From Salvator merianae (taxonomy: Eukaryota; Chordata; Lepidosauria; Squamata; Teiidae), in assembly GCA_003586115.2 (NCBI GenBank), contig QVOM02000025.1:46558849-46622848 (forward strand): a stretch of 64,000 nt of DNA. The letters are read 5' to 3'. The notes below the pieces were generated by a model. The model saw only the letters and a program-made list of their open reading frames with translations, was not told where the DNA came from and made no database searches. A program made the translations under genes and the position numbers. Positions 24,120 through 34,911 of this stretch are shown piece after piece (position 1 is the stretch's first letter; each line of letters starts with the position of its first letter).

Positions 24120-24620
24120 ACTGACTTAAAGCAAAACAGTTCACTGAAGATGGTGATGTCCTAACAAGTGACAAAGAAAAGGCTGAAATATTAAAGTTCT
24201 GTTTTGACTCAGTTTCCTCTAAACTGTTCCAAAAACCAAGCATGAGGTACTGGTTTCTGGGCTGGGATTACAGCTTGATATTTGCAGGAATATCGGTGAT
24301 TGCTAGAAGCCAGCATGGATTTATCAAGAAAGAACTTGTCAGAGTAATTTCTCTCTCTTGAGTAAATTCCTTGGCTGATTTGGGGGATACAGATAATGTT
24401 ATTTACCCAAACATTAGTAAGGACTTTGCCAAAGAGTTCCACAACATTCATTCATTCATCTGGATGATAACATATAGCCAAAGAGTCACACTCAAGGGCT
24501 GCTCATCCATCAACCTTCATCAAAGTGGAAGGAGATGTTAAGTGCAATGTCACAAGGTACAGTCCTGGACCTAGCACTTTTCAAAATGTTTGTTAATGAT
24601 TTGGACAATAAGTGGAACAA
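24120..24620 (+). pseudogene. CR1-like LINE RT fragment, heavily decayed
   Basis: Scattered phrases in shifting plus-strand frames match CR1 reverse transcriptase. SRKPAWIYQE from about 24305 is the decayed 'SQHGFxKGRSC'-type block before RT block A. SQGTVLDLALFKMFVNDLDN from about 24552 is the family's 'PQGSVLGPLLFxxFINDLD' block. Multiple frameshifts and stops separate them and the FADD block is not visible. This is an older, more diverged insertion than the copy at 1563. Confidence 0.72.
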
Positions 24621-25977
24621 TTAACAGAATCTGCATGTCTCCTTCAGCCTATGCAAAAAGGGCCTGGAATGCAGCCAGTAACCACACATCACCTCATTCT
24701 GAAAGTGGGTCTGGAGTTCAATGACATGTAGGAGTCCACAAGGCACAAGACAAAATGGAAAAGGCATACAGTCTATGATGCAAAATGCCCAAAAGGGTCC
24801 AGTTCCAGGGGAACTTCACACTGTAAGCCCAGACAGAAACTTCAACATCGGGAACTTTTTTCATTGGCTTTCATGATTACATAGGGAAGGACTTTCTGGC
24901 CCATGTGGGTGACTCTTAATCTTGCTCCTGGACTGAAACAGGTGCTATAGCCAGGAGCAGATCTCTCAGCCCAAATCTTCATACCTGTGCAGATCTTGCT
25001 ATTGTGTGGATCAATCATACTACAGCTTCATCCAGAAGACAACAAAGATTATCCTGTAAGGGGTCCTGAAATATGGCAATTGCTACATTGTCATCACCAT
25101 AATGATTGGTTGACTGGCGGGGGGTGGGGTGGAAAGCATGAATGCACTTTCTGTGCAGGGGAAAAGAGCTGTAAAAATGCGTATTGGAAAGAGAATCCTG
25201 CATATTGGACATGAGATCTCACATTTTGGTGTGATCTTCCTGCAGCAGAAACTGACAGAACATGAGGTGAAACTTGTATGCAGCTGCCCTCATAGGGTCC
25301 TATCCCAGTTATCCCAGCCAGGATATCTCTCTGAACTTTTATGAATTTGCCCAAATAATGTATTAGAGCTACCACAGGCAGGATATCCAATGCAGTGCAA
25401 TGCCACAAGTCAGAATTGGCATCAATTTGGTTTGCAGCACACCACAACTTGGTCTTGAAGTTTCATTTGAAATAGTGTCTTAATATCACATGATAAAGCA
25501 ATTTCTTTCACTGTGCCTTCAGGCATATTGCTAATATTTGGTGTTACTAGCTTCATAACTTTCATCCCTGGTCAGGATGGGATTAATCTTTGGGTCTAGT
25601 TGTTTATCCTTTAGACATGTTAATTATTCTCCTTCTAAAATGGAGGCTTTTCCCACTATTTCTCAATTACTTTATGGAGCAAGAGCAGCTATGTGTGTTA
25701 AGGATGTATTTAGCTACAGTATGTTAAGGATATAGGCGGATATGAGCTTTAAGGATGAAGAGCTTTATTTCTAAATAGGACAGTGACTCCCTCACTGTAT
25801 CTGATTTTCCTATCTTAACAATTGGTCCAACATTTATTTTAAATAAATAAAGAGTTACCATTCCAATAGATACTCAGTATCATTACATTCCACATAATGC
25901 TTAATCCTTGACATCACTGTTGATACTTGTCCACAATTGGTGCCATTCCTGATAATACTTCAGGTTCCCTAGCAATG
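24621..25977. other. Unannotated non-coding DNA
   Basis: No element or gene could be recognised. Overlapping short frames on both strands at 24987-25447 lack domain features and are treated as chance. Confidence 0.5.
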
Positions 25978-26936
25978 TGGGAATTTATTTATTTGTTTAT
26001 TTGTATTTCTATCCTGCTCTATACCTAAAGGTCTCAGGGTGGATCTCAATAAAATGAACAAAAACACAACTAAAATGGTTTAAGCAAACAATAAAAGTAC
26101 ATGAAAGGGGAGTGGAGGCTGATTTTTCAGTGAAAGGCCAGGGTAAAGAGTACATCTTTACCAGATGTCTAAATGCATACAATGAGGGTGCACAGGTTAT
26201 TCCAGTCTGGTGGCTATTACTCAGAAGGCCGTCTCATGTGTCTCCACCCTTTTAACTTACGTGAGTGATGGAACAGCCAAGAGGGCCTCACTGGCAGGTC
26301 TATATGGGAGGAGGTGTTTTAGATATTTGGGACCTAAGCTATTTAGACAATGAACTGTCTGCAACACTCAAACTCCATAGCCTTGTTTGAAGGATAACAT
26401 GGGCAAATAGTATCAAAAAACCACTGAAAGATCAAGGAGAACCAGCATGGCTGCATTCCCCCTATTGTTCTCCTACAGAAAGGTAATCAACCAGGGTGAC
26501 CAAGGCAGTTTCTGTATTATAACTGAAGCCAGATTTAAATGGTAATCATCTTCTTTCAAGAATGCCTGCAGTTGAATTACCACAGACTATTCTAGTACTT
26601 TGCCCTGAAAGGGTATATAGGCTAGCGGGCAGTAGTTGCTACTTCTGGACCCAGGGAGGACCTCTTGAGAAGGGACTGCATCCCTGCCTCCTTAAGACCC
26701 AACAGGATCATCCCATTTCTCAAAGAGACATCCACCACTCCCTGCACACACCTGGACATACCCTTCTGTCCAGCTTTTATCAACAAAGAAGGGTAAGAAT
26801 CTAGACAGCAAGTAGTTGGCTGAACCCTAGCAAGCAATTTGTTCACATTCTTTGGCTGCAATAATTGATTCAAAATAACTGTACCAAACTGTTCACTGGA
26901 TACTTTGCTTTGACTATTTTCAACAGTGGCATCCAA
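25978..26936 (-). pseudogene. L2-type LINE, RT N-terminal part and 3' end, internal deletion
   Basis: On the minus strand, from 26936 downwards, the translation shows TTCCLDSYPSLLIKA, then VVDVSLRNG, GLKEAGMQSLLKRSSLGPE, a degraded YRP block, and LVLLDLSVVF near 26440-26405. These follow in order the L2 ORF2 blocks before and including RT block A, whose usual form is LLDLSAAFDT. Instead of the expected GVPQGSVLSP and YADDTQ blocks, the sequence jumps into the L2 C-terminus and 3' UTR (26360-25978). That part contains ATCCTGCTCTATACC and CTCAGGGTGGATCTCAA in plus orientation, typical of an L2 tail. About half of the RT is therefore missing by deletion. Stops and frameshifts are frequent. Confidence 0.83.
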
Positions 26937-27646
26937 TCCCTCACAGATATGTTTTTATGTGAATATAGAAAGTATGTGCTATCCTCTGTGTTATGTAATT
27001 TGCTGAAAAGCATCCATTCGAGCATTGTAGGCTCTGCATGATACCTTTGCTGTTGGTTATGTGTATTGAAAATGAATTAATAGCACTGTTATTCTAGGGG
27101 ATCTGCTCTATATCACGGGAAAAAGCAGGCAAGCACACATGAGGTTTTAACTGGCAATAGGCTTATTCTATGCCATCAGGTCTGCTTCAGTTGAAGCCAG
27201 CGTGTCAATGTTTTTAACCTGTGCAAGAGACTTCAGACATTACAGGGGAAATGTTTCCATGTTCTCACTTACCAGGAATAGTGGTGGACCTAAGATGGCT
27301 AAATCTAGTCTCTTGTAAATGAAATTATAGTGGGAAGTTAATATTTGCTTTATAAATGTAGTAACTAAATACAGCAGAATTGGAATCATGTATTTCACTA
27401 CAAACATTACTCTACATCAGATATCCAAAGAAAGAAGTTTATTAGGGATAAATGCATCCTAAACTCTGTGTCATATAACTTTCAGAAAAACATCTATTCT
27501 AACACTATAAGAATCAAGTGAGCAGATGAAAGAATTCAGTGATCTCAGAATCAAAAAGCTGCTGTTTTTGCTAGTAAAAACTGGTGCTGGTGCAAGAAAC
27601 TAGAATCTTTTCTGCACCAAACATTGTCCTGTGGTAGGGAAGGGAG
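26937..27646. other. Unannotated non-coding DNA
   Basis: AT-rich sequence with no recognisable gene or repeat. Two related sub-stretches (TGTGTTATGTAATTTGCTGAAAAGCATC near 26979 and TGTGTCATATAACTTTCAGAAAAACATC near 27466) suggest an old internal duplication. Confidence 0.45.
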
Positions 27647-27649
27647 TAA

Positions 27650-28022
27650 GGCCTCCTTTCTACATGTTTGTGTGGGAGGCCCCACTCCGCCATAGCATGC
27701 TCTGTCCACATAGGATGAAGCATAAACTAGGCCAGGGCACCCAAAATGCTGCTCTAGCTGAGTTTCTCTATCTTGACATTGAAATATACTGGTATGCTAG
27801 GGTCCTGGCCTGGAACAGAGGGTCATGCTCACACTTTGGCACTGACTCTAAATCTGGCACAGTCTTTGTAGCCAGTGATGGAGGCTAGTGCAAGACAGGG
27901 CATTCCAATGCAGACAGTTCTGTCCCTTATCAATGGCAACTTATCCCAGCCTGGAATGGGTTGCATATCCCAGACAAGGGTGGTCCACTCTGCCCCAGCA
28001 GATGAAATGTGTGAATAGGAGG
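27650..28022. mobile_element. PIF/Harbinger-like MITE, 373 bp
   Basis: The left end is GGCCTCCTTTCTACATG and the reverse complement of the right end is CCTCCTATTCACACATTTC, imperfect inverted repeats. TAA flanks both sides (27647-27649 and 28023-28025), consistent with the 3-bp TWA duplication of PIF/Harbinger. The interior phrases CATGCTCTGTCCACATAGGA and AGGGCACCCAAAATGCTG recur at 42009-42300 and, more diverged, at 35912-36170 and 60120-60320, so this is a multi-copy family. No coding capacity. Confidence 0.62.
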
Positions 28023-28029
28023 TAATGTC

Positions 28030-28520
28030 AGCTTCAAGACCAAGATGAGAATCTTCATTGCCACAGTTGTGCCAGTTCTACTCTATGTGTCAGCAACCAG
28101 GGCACTGCTAGATAAAGATCTATGTGAGTTTGAAGTGTTCCAGATGAAATATCTGCAATTATTGGCATCTCACTATGCAGTTGCTGGCAAAATGAAGCCA
28201 TATAACAAAACTGCAACAATCAACTGGCAGTTGAAGAAAAGATCAGACAATCCTGACTTGATTTGTTTTAAACATGTTTGCAGAATGGACATTTCACAAC
28301 TCCTAAAACAATTACTCCATTGTCATTGGCCACCAGGCCAGAAAGTTGCAAAGTGGCCAGATCAAAAGCAAAGTAAGACATCTTTACCTTAGCATGGATG
28401 ATTTTACAGTTGTTGCTCAGGACAAACTTCAGTGGAAGAGACTGATAAGAGATGTTTCTGCCATGGCAGCACCTCTGGGGCTGACCTACCAAATAATGGT
28501 CTGTCCTCCTGGTACTAGAG
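28030..28520 (+). pseudogene. Non-LTR retrotransposon RT C-terminus
   Basis: The open frame from 28045 begins MRIFIATVVPVLLYVSATRA and continues DLCEFEVFQMKYL. This corresponds to the 'LYxSxVxPxLLYGSETW...LExFQxRCLR' region that follows the palm domain in many LINEs. Later FKHVCRMD and LLHCHWPPGQK match the 'GHVxRM...LxWxPxGxR' segment. After a stop, DDFTVVAQDKLQWKRLIRDV (from 28393) matches the extreme C-terminus. The catalytic part is absent, and expected G and W of the LLYGSETW motif are replaced by V and R. The clade is uncertain. It ends where a MITE begins at 28526. Confidence 0.75.
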
Positions 28521-28525
28521 AGTTC

Positions 28526-28685
28526 GGGTCTCTTCACACTTACATACTAGTGAGCTACTTTACACGCACTAGTGCTTCTGCACTGCATGGAGGCCCTAGT
28601 GATCAGGAGCAGCTATAGCTACTCCCGATCTCTACTAGCTATGGAGCACAAAATTGTGCTCCACAGCTATACCAGGGGCAGCTGT
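28526..28685. mobile_element. MITE, truncated copy of the 61412 family
   Basis: It begins GGGTCTCTTCACACTTACAT and follows, in the same order, the reverse complement of 61797-61640: CTAGTGAGC, ACTAGTGCTTCTGCA, GGCCCTAGT, CTACTAGCT. A perfect 20-bp palindrome at 28643-28662 (GGAGCACAAA plus its complement) occupies the place of a weaker inverted repeat in the other copy. The far terminus is missing. Confidence 0.68.
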
Positions 28686-28810
28686 CTTCTTTCTCTTGAA
28701 TATTCACTCATTCCATCTCCATCTAAAGGAACTATCAGGATTTCTTCCTATACTTATAGTATGCATTATGTTGGTGCAGATACAGAGCAGAAGAAAACAT
28801 GCTTATGAGT

Positions 28811-28813
28811 CTG

Positions 28814-28868
<55 letters not shown>

Positions 28869-28869
28869 C
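28811..28869. repeat. (TATC)n microsatellite
   Basis: About 14 nearly uninterrupted TCTA/TATC units. Confidence 0.98.
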
Positions 28870-29380
28870 CCACCCTTATATTCCACCTTTCACATAAGAA
28901 TCCCAGGGCAGGTCACAGCAACAGAAAGATAAAAACCATTGAAGAGTGTAAAACATACATTAAAATCAGTGGCGGCCCGTGGCTTTAAGGGCAGGTGTTC
29001 GTAATCCATGGGAAGCGTATGATCCCTGTTCGCGGGGCCTGCTGTGACAGTACAGAGGCCTGGAGGCCCTGCAAACAGTGATTGCGTGATTCCCGCTGGT
29101 TACAAACACGTGTCCTTAAAGCCATGGGCCACTGCTGATTAAAATATAACCCTCCTTCCCTCTCTCCCTGACAGGACAACACTCTGAGGAAGCTAAGCAC
29201 CCAATGTTTTGGGTGAAGAGATACTGAAAGACATACAAAAATAGTGCCTGTTGTACCTTCAGTGGAGCCTGTTCTAAAGTTTGTGTCACCACCCCACAAA
29301 TGTTGAGAGAGGCAGGACTACAAGAAGGCCCTCACCTTATGATCTTAATACTCAAGCAGGTCTGAATGCATTATTTCCAA
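28870..29380 (-). mobile_element. L2-like LINE 3' end split by a hAT MITE
   Basis: CACCCTTATATTCCACC and AATCCCAGGGCAGGTCACAGC (28870-28920) match the tail of the L2-like copy at 8003. After the nested element, CTACAAGAAGGCCCTCACCTTATGA (cf. CTACAAGAAAGCCCTCACTT at 8714) continues the same L2 3' region. The nested hAT MITE occupies 28967-29137. Only non-coding 3' sequence remains. Confidence 0.6.
28967..29137. mobile_element. hAT MITE, 171 bp, with exact 8-bp TSD
   Basis: Terminal inverted repeats start CAGTGGCGGCCCGTGG on the left and CAGCAGTGGCCCATGG on the right (reverse complement). Similarity continues through GCTTTAAGG and the rest of each arm, so most of the element is one imperfect inverted repeat. 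The direct repeat ATTAAAAT lies at 28959-28966 and 29138-29145, the 8-bp duplication expected of hAT transposition. Many CpGs persist. A second, one-sided copy lies at 42968-43073. Confidence 0.9.
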
Positions 29381-29399
29381 TGAGCCTATTGACTCCTTT

Positions 29400-30490
29400 G
29401 TAAGATGAAGAACAAAGAAGGGACATCTGTGACTCTTCACATGATTTTAAATCCCAGCTTCTATCAGCCACACCCATGGCAGTCATGATGGATTCTTGAC
29501 CACATTGGCTGGGTCATATGGAGATTCAAATGTGACATCCTTGAAAAAAGAGAATGTGTTTCCTAGCTTAGGATACTGCAATTAGTAAAATGGCAATTGT
29601 TCTCTGGGGAATAGAAATGGTGACCTGATATAAAATATTATTTAACATTTATCCTCTATAACATTCCTATAGATTTCAGCCATTAGAACCCTTTCAACAC
29701 AAAATACAAGCATGCATTTTTATTAAAAGCAATATGGAAGATGGACCTTTTGCGAAGGCATTTGTGTTGCTTAATTGTCTTCCCACTACAATCCCATCTT
29801 TCAATACCAGGATATGCACCAGCAAGATGTTGTCCTCAGTCTACATTCACAAATAAAATGGGAATACAGATTATTTAGTATTGGAATATTTTTAATCTCC
29901 CATTTTATAGGCATCCAGCCTATTGTAGATTTCAAATAAAGAGAAACTTGTGCTTAATAAACCTAAAAAAGGAATTCTAAAAATGTTTTCCCTTCCTATC
30001 TATTTTGCTATATAGAAAAACGTTTTTATAGGTCTTAATTGGAAACATTCTTTTGGAGTGGGAACTGCAAAGCGTAATGTTAGCCAGCTGAGGAATGGAG
30101 ACAAGCTTCTTTGCTCAGACTGCAATCTGATGAAACAACAAACCACCGTAAATGAATTATTCAAGGCCATGTTCATATTGTTCAGTCCTACTGATATGGG
30201 CCTTTAAAAATCTGGAATCCATTTTGCAAATGTCTCCAACTTCCACTCATTCGATTCTTTTTCTCTTATCTAGGATGAGCTGCCTAAGTATAAAGGGAAA
30301 CAGAAAATATTTTATTTATTCATAGCATTAAGCTTGTCATAAATTATGTGTAATTCTAGGATGTAAATGCAAATTTGTAAAATGTAAATTCAGAATTAAA
30401 TATAACTACTAAGGAAGGCAAGAATCACACAGTCAAGGTAGTTACAGGGGAACATTTCACAATTTTAAATTGAGTGCCTCAAGGTAAGGA
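29400..30490. other. Unannotated, repeat-poor non-coding DNA
   Basis: No transposon recognised. The part at about 29700-30330 has high-complexity sequence with retained CpGs (TTTTGCGAAGGC, AAAGCGTAATG, CCACCGTAAATG) and is a reasonable candidate for conserved non-coding sequence. There is no direct evidence of function. Confidence 0.35.
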
Positions 30491-30491
30491 T

Positions 30492-30930
30492 GTGCAAAAC
30501 TAAGGCTGCCTCTAGACATGCCTCGTTTATTTCACTTTGCAATATTTCACAGTACAGCACCTCTGGAATTATTGTGTGTTGTCCAGATGGCAAGGTGACA
30601 GTGCAGGGAAAGCAGAAGCACTTACCTGTGTAGATGCTGCCTCCTGCAATGGTGTTACACATACATACAGGTATTTTGATGATGCAAAATACCTGGAAAT
30701 GCACAATTGCCACTCTGTGCACATGCTGACTGATGACATTTTGGGCTGGGTTTGGTCCTCACATGCATGGTGGCTATTCCGAAGATGGCAGATCATGCAA
30801 ATAAAGTAAGTGCTCTCACTTTTTATGTAAACCTCAGATTGAGAGTTGATTTTTTTGCAATAATATTATTATGGGATATCACCTCAATATCATGGGGCTA
30901 TGTTGAGATTGCCATGGACATGTGTAGCAA
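30492..30930. mobile_element. Possible PIF/Harbinger-like MITE
   Basis: The left phrase TAAGGCTGCCTCTAGACATG looks like a Harbinger-type terminus after TAA. A perfect 10-bp-arm hairpin (CAGGTATTTT at 30668-30677, AAAATACCTG at 30686-30695) lies inside, as in related MITEs. The right end is only weakly matched near 30915-30930, so the boundaries are unreliable. Confidence 0.33.
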
Positions 30931-31879
30931 TCCTGGGTTTTACACCCTATATGGACATAGCCTACTCAACACAAATTATAACTTACCACCATGAGTGAAT
31001 AAAACTAATGTTATTGTGGTTGCTAAGGATGAGGCAGCCTTATTATAGAAGTAGTAAAGACATGACAAAGGGACAAAGTGATGATTGGAATGGTACATCT
31101 GATGCTGGATGTTCCACCCTTCTACTTCCTCTGGGACTTCCTCCTTCCCAGCAAGCACAATATAGTGAAAGCTCCCTGATGGCAACTCAAAACATATTAT
31201 GAAATAGTCTTGCATGTCTCCCACATCAGTCTTTGAGTTTTAAAGTGAAGGGTTCAAAATACTCACAGGGAAAAGACAAGTTGTTTTGTTTACTCCCAAA
31301 GATCCATCTCAGAAAAACAGCAAAGGGGACACAAAAATAATGCAAAACACTTATAATGTCACATTGATTGGTTCATTAGCTGAGATTCATCAATTAGTCT
31401 TTGTTCCACAGAAAATATTTGCTGGCAACCTATGAGAGAGCTTTTCTAGCAAGGGTATTTGGTCTATGGAGAAGCCTCCTCTCTGTGTTAAGGGGGAAGA
31501 AAATATATGGAACTTTTATAGGAAATGCTTTTTCAGAAATTGGGATGGGGAACTAACAGAGAGAGGAGGGGTATCCTCCTTGAGGAGGCTAAAATATGAT
31601 TGGCGGATCTATACCCAATCACAAAGGATATGAAAAGGATGGGCAGGGCAGAGATTAAAAAGAAAAAAAAAAAGGTAACCTTTCACTGGACTGAGGCCGG
31701 GAGACTAAATGTGTGAACAAAGCAAAACATTTTCCATGAGCATTATATTATGAAGTGTGTGATCTGTTATTTTGTGTTCTCAGTCTCTCAGGCACCCTGA
31801 AATGGATTTTTTGGGTTGTGGTGTGACCAACCCTTTAGAATCTTACATTACAGTAATAGTGTGAATAAAGCATTTCTAC
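30931..31879. other. Unannotated non-coding DNA
   Basis: No gene or clear repeat apart from a short A-run near 31661. Confidence 0.5.
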
Positions 31880-31882
31880 TCA

Positions 31883-33227
31883 GGGCGTGGTTTCACAACG
31901 TAAATTTAATCTGTATTAGAAGAGTATGAGGACTGAATTGATTTTCTGATCATTCCCACATTTGCATTTTAACAAAAACTCAATTTGGAGTTCATTTTCA
32001 CACTGATGTTTCCTGTGCTTGGCATAGGGAAACTGTACCTTTTCTGGCTCCACCCTTCGCCAAATTCCTCTCCCTATGCAGTCAGTGATTGACTGGTGTC
32101 CCAATATTCAAATCTTGACTTCACAGGGACAGGCAAGTCAAGTTCTGTCCTCCATGGCCCTTTCTGCACTTGGTCTTATTGTGGATTATATCCCAGAATA
32201 GGGACCTGCTATGCACATGCTAGTGCAAACTATGAAAGGTCTTGCCTAGGGTCTATCATAGTCTGCACCAGCATGCAGATGGCAGGTCCTATTCTGAGAT
32301 ATAATCTACAATAAGACCAAGTGCAGAAAGGGCCCATATGTCCCTGCTGCTATCCCAGAACATGGATCCACTTGGTAGTGTTACTAGTCATTCACCATTT
32401 GCTCCTTCTTCCCCTCCAGCCTGTATCTACACATGCAGAACTTTAATACCATGTACCACAAAATAAAGTTTTTTAAAGGGCAGATGATGATTTCTGCTCC
32501 ATTGCAATTGCACTTTTGCACATGTGTGCAATTTAAGAGTAGCACAAAAGCAGGGAGAGGCCTGTGAAGAGGGGGAAATGTGGGGGCGGGCTCTCTTATT
32601 GTAATAGTGTAGTTAATGGCCAGCAAATGGACTCTGCATCACCTCCCCCCAAGACATCCACAGCGGCATGTGTCCCACTATGTAGCTGTGTGCTGCCGAC
32701 AGTAAAACTGATACTGAGTGGGTTCTTTTTTGGGGCAAGAGGACTGCACCCCCAAACAGGCACAGTCTGTTTTTTAATTTAATCAGCAGACAGAAGTGGA
32801 GGAAGCCTTTAATTTCTTCCTGGCAGTATCAAATGCGGGTTAAAGGAAGAGAAAGGACTGCAGTTTAGCTAAGTAAAATGGAAGACAGTTTTCTTTTCGC
32901 TTGGCAGCAGGGGAAGGGGGGATAATGGAGGCGGAAGGAACTACCTGCCCATCTACAAAGTCTGTCATTGTACAGCAGGAAATGGGAAGCCTTCCCTCTA
33001 CATGCCCCCCAGAAAGTACAGTCCCTCCCAAATAGTCTTCTTCCACATTCTCACATCACAAAGTAAAGCAGGATAGCCATCTGGAATGGCTTGAGAACTC
33101 ATTAAATTCGAATGCAAAGTTGCCCAGATTTTGCCAATTTAGTCCAGAAAAACTATGGAAAGGCAAGATGATGTCAGGCCAGCGGGAACTGAAGACAGCC
33201 TGCAAACTGCTGTGTTGGAACACAGCC
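31883..33227. mobile_element. PIF/Harbinger-like element, older copy with nested MITE
   Basis: The ends are GGCGTGGTTTCACAAC (left) and GGCTGTGTTCCAACAC (right, reverse complement), flanked by TCA at 31880-31882 and 33228-33230, a 3-bp duplication (one extra G follows the left copy). Interior sequence aligns along its length with the copy at 45178-46251: CCCTATGCAGTCAGTGATTG, GGTAGTGTTACTAGTCATTC, GCCTTTAATTTCTTCCTGGC and GCGGGAACTGAAGACAGCC are shared. Most CpGs of the other copy are TpG or CpA here, so this one is older or more methylated. Removing the nested 179-bp element leaves about 1166 bp. No transposase or Myb-like ORF is visible; short frames are chance. Confidence 0.85.
32156..32334. 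mobile_element. Palindromic MITE, 179 bp, nested
   Basis: The whole element is an inverted repeat: GGCCCTTTCTGCACTTGG at the left is matched exactly by the complement of the right end. The arms stay similar for about 85 bp, with only a short central loop. CAT flanks it at 32153-32155 and 32335-32337. The sister copy of the host element (near 45443) lacks it, which gives the empty site. The ends resemble those of the 61412 element (GGGTCCTTTCACACTT), so it belongs with the PIF/Harbinger-like group. Confidence 0.92.
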
Positions 33228-33230
33228 TCA

Positions 33231-34573
33231 CTTTTTGTAAATAATGTTGTAGACAACTAAGTTTTCTTTTTCTTTGCACCCAGCAGTCCCAAACTTTATG
33301 TTCTCCGTGTTGTATTTTTTATTGGTTTAGTCTTTTATGCATTTTCTCATATCTAGGATACACTTCCTCAGATGCACCACAGATTTTTATAAAGTTTTAA
33401 GTTTAGTAGGCTGTCCTCAGTTTCCCAATCTTTTCCTCTTCTCTTTCCCTATGAAATGTGTTCAGCTTAGCTATAGCCTTCAGATGATCATTATAAATTA
33501 AATAATCATACAAATGTACAGGTCAGAAAAACAAGCAAGCTAACAAAAAGCGTGTTCCTGTTTTCAATGATTCTACACAATTATGAGGGTTTGAATGTAA
33601 TAAATGCATATTTGTTGTTTCCTTTGCTTCATGATAACCTTTTAACTAATCCTTATTGTTAGAAATTTCTGAAGATTTCTGACTGAAGCCAAAAAGATGT
33701 CTCCAAAAGGTCCAGAAGATGCAATGAATATGTGACTCTCATATATTTCCTATCTAGCATCTAATTCTCAGAGTTGTTCTGTCTCTGAAATGGAGTACTG
33801 CAATTTGTAGCCACCATGGATGCTGTTATTCATCTTTTAAACCTTTGGCAGCATTTTGCTCAGAGCTGCATATGAGACATGGAGATTTCTGCTAAAATTG
33901 GTGTATCCAGCTGATGAGCAGCACTTTTCTTCTCTCATGTAAAGATTGATCCATTAAAATTGTTGTGAATGTCTTTGTATCCATGAATATATTTTTAACT
34001 ACAATTGCTCCACATCTTCATGTCACATATGATGTGCGAGAGGAAATCTTGTACTTCATAGATTCATGCAAAGAGTGAAGCAAGCAGACTTTTACACTGG
34101 AAAACTTAACAGCATCCAGTTCTTTACAGGGATAATAAATGTGTTGCCTTCAGATGTTACTGAGTTGCTGAAGCCATCATTCCTGTCCATTGACAGTATA
34201 GTTTAATGCATTTAGGGCTGGGAAGTGGGGAATATCATTACCTCTTTTGATTTTTGACTCCTTGCTGCTTGTGATTTCAAACCAGCTTGGTGGGCAGCCA
34301 CAAACACTGATAGATGCCATTCCCAGTGCCTCTGTGCTTCCCAAGTTTAGGCAGTAGCTGGGAATCCAGGCCAGTGTACAGTCAAAACTATTCCAAAGCA
34401 TATGTTGAAACAGCACATCATGGGCCCAAAATGCAGCCTCAGAAGTGCCAACAATCTGGACTGTTGGAATTAGTGCCATATCTGAGCATGAGGTTTGGGC
34501 TACTATAGTTATGCCCTGTGTTGTTTGGCTGATGGAACTGATAAGAAACTGGTTTCAGAAACCCTCAGTTGTA
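33231..34573. other. Unannotated non-coding DNA
   Basis: No transposon or gene recognised; short frames at 34177-34645 are chance. Confidence 0.5.
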
Positions 34574-34581
34574 AACCTGGT

Positions 34582-34911
34582 TAGAGATGTGTCAAGCCAA
34601 ATTGAACCAAACTACCCTCCCTTCAAAAAGGCCAGTTCAAATTGAGCTAAACCAGGGGGTGATTGTTCAAATGACTCAGACTTCCTGATTTGATTCAAAC
34701 TGGTTTGAGCTCAGCTACAATTGTCCTTTAAAAGGGCTTTTTCCCATAGATTTTTAAAGTTTTTTTTTTTTTTTAAATGAACAGGTTCAAACCTGTTGGA
34801 GTATCCAGCTCAAGCCAGGTTGAGCCTATTTGGCTCAGTTCAAATTTGAACTAAACACTATGTGGTTTGGTTTAAACTGAACTACAACTTTTAAGTCCCT
34901 GCATATCTCTA
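34582..34911. mobile_element. hAT MITE, 330 bp
   Basis: It begins TAGAGATGTGTCAAGCC and ends TATGC...CTCTA, reverse complement TAGAGATATGCAGGGAC. AACCTGGT (34574-34581) and ATCCTGGT (34912-34919) agree at 7 of 8 bases, consistent with a hAT target duplication. Subterminal sequence is full of degraded GGTTCAAAC/GTTTGAACC-type repeats, as in the family at 13321 and 57447. A T-run of 15 lies near 34760. It is older than the 5110 element. Confidence 0.8.
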
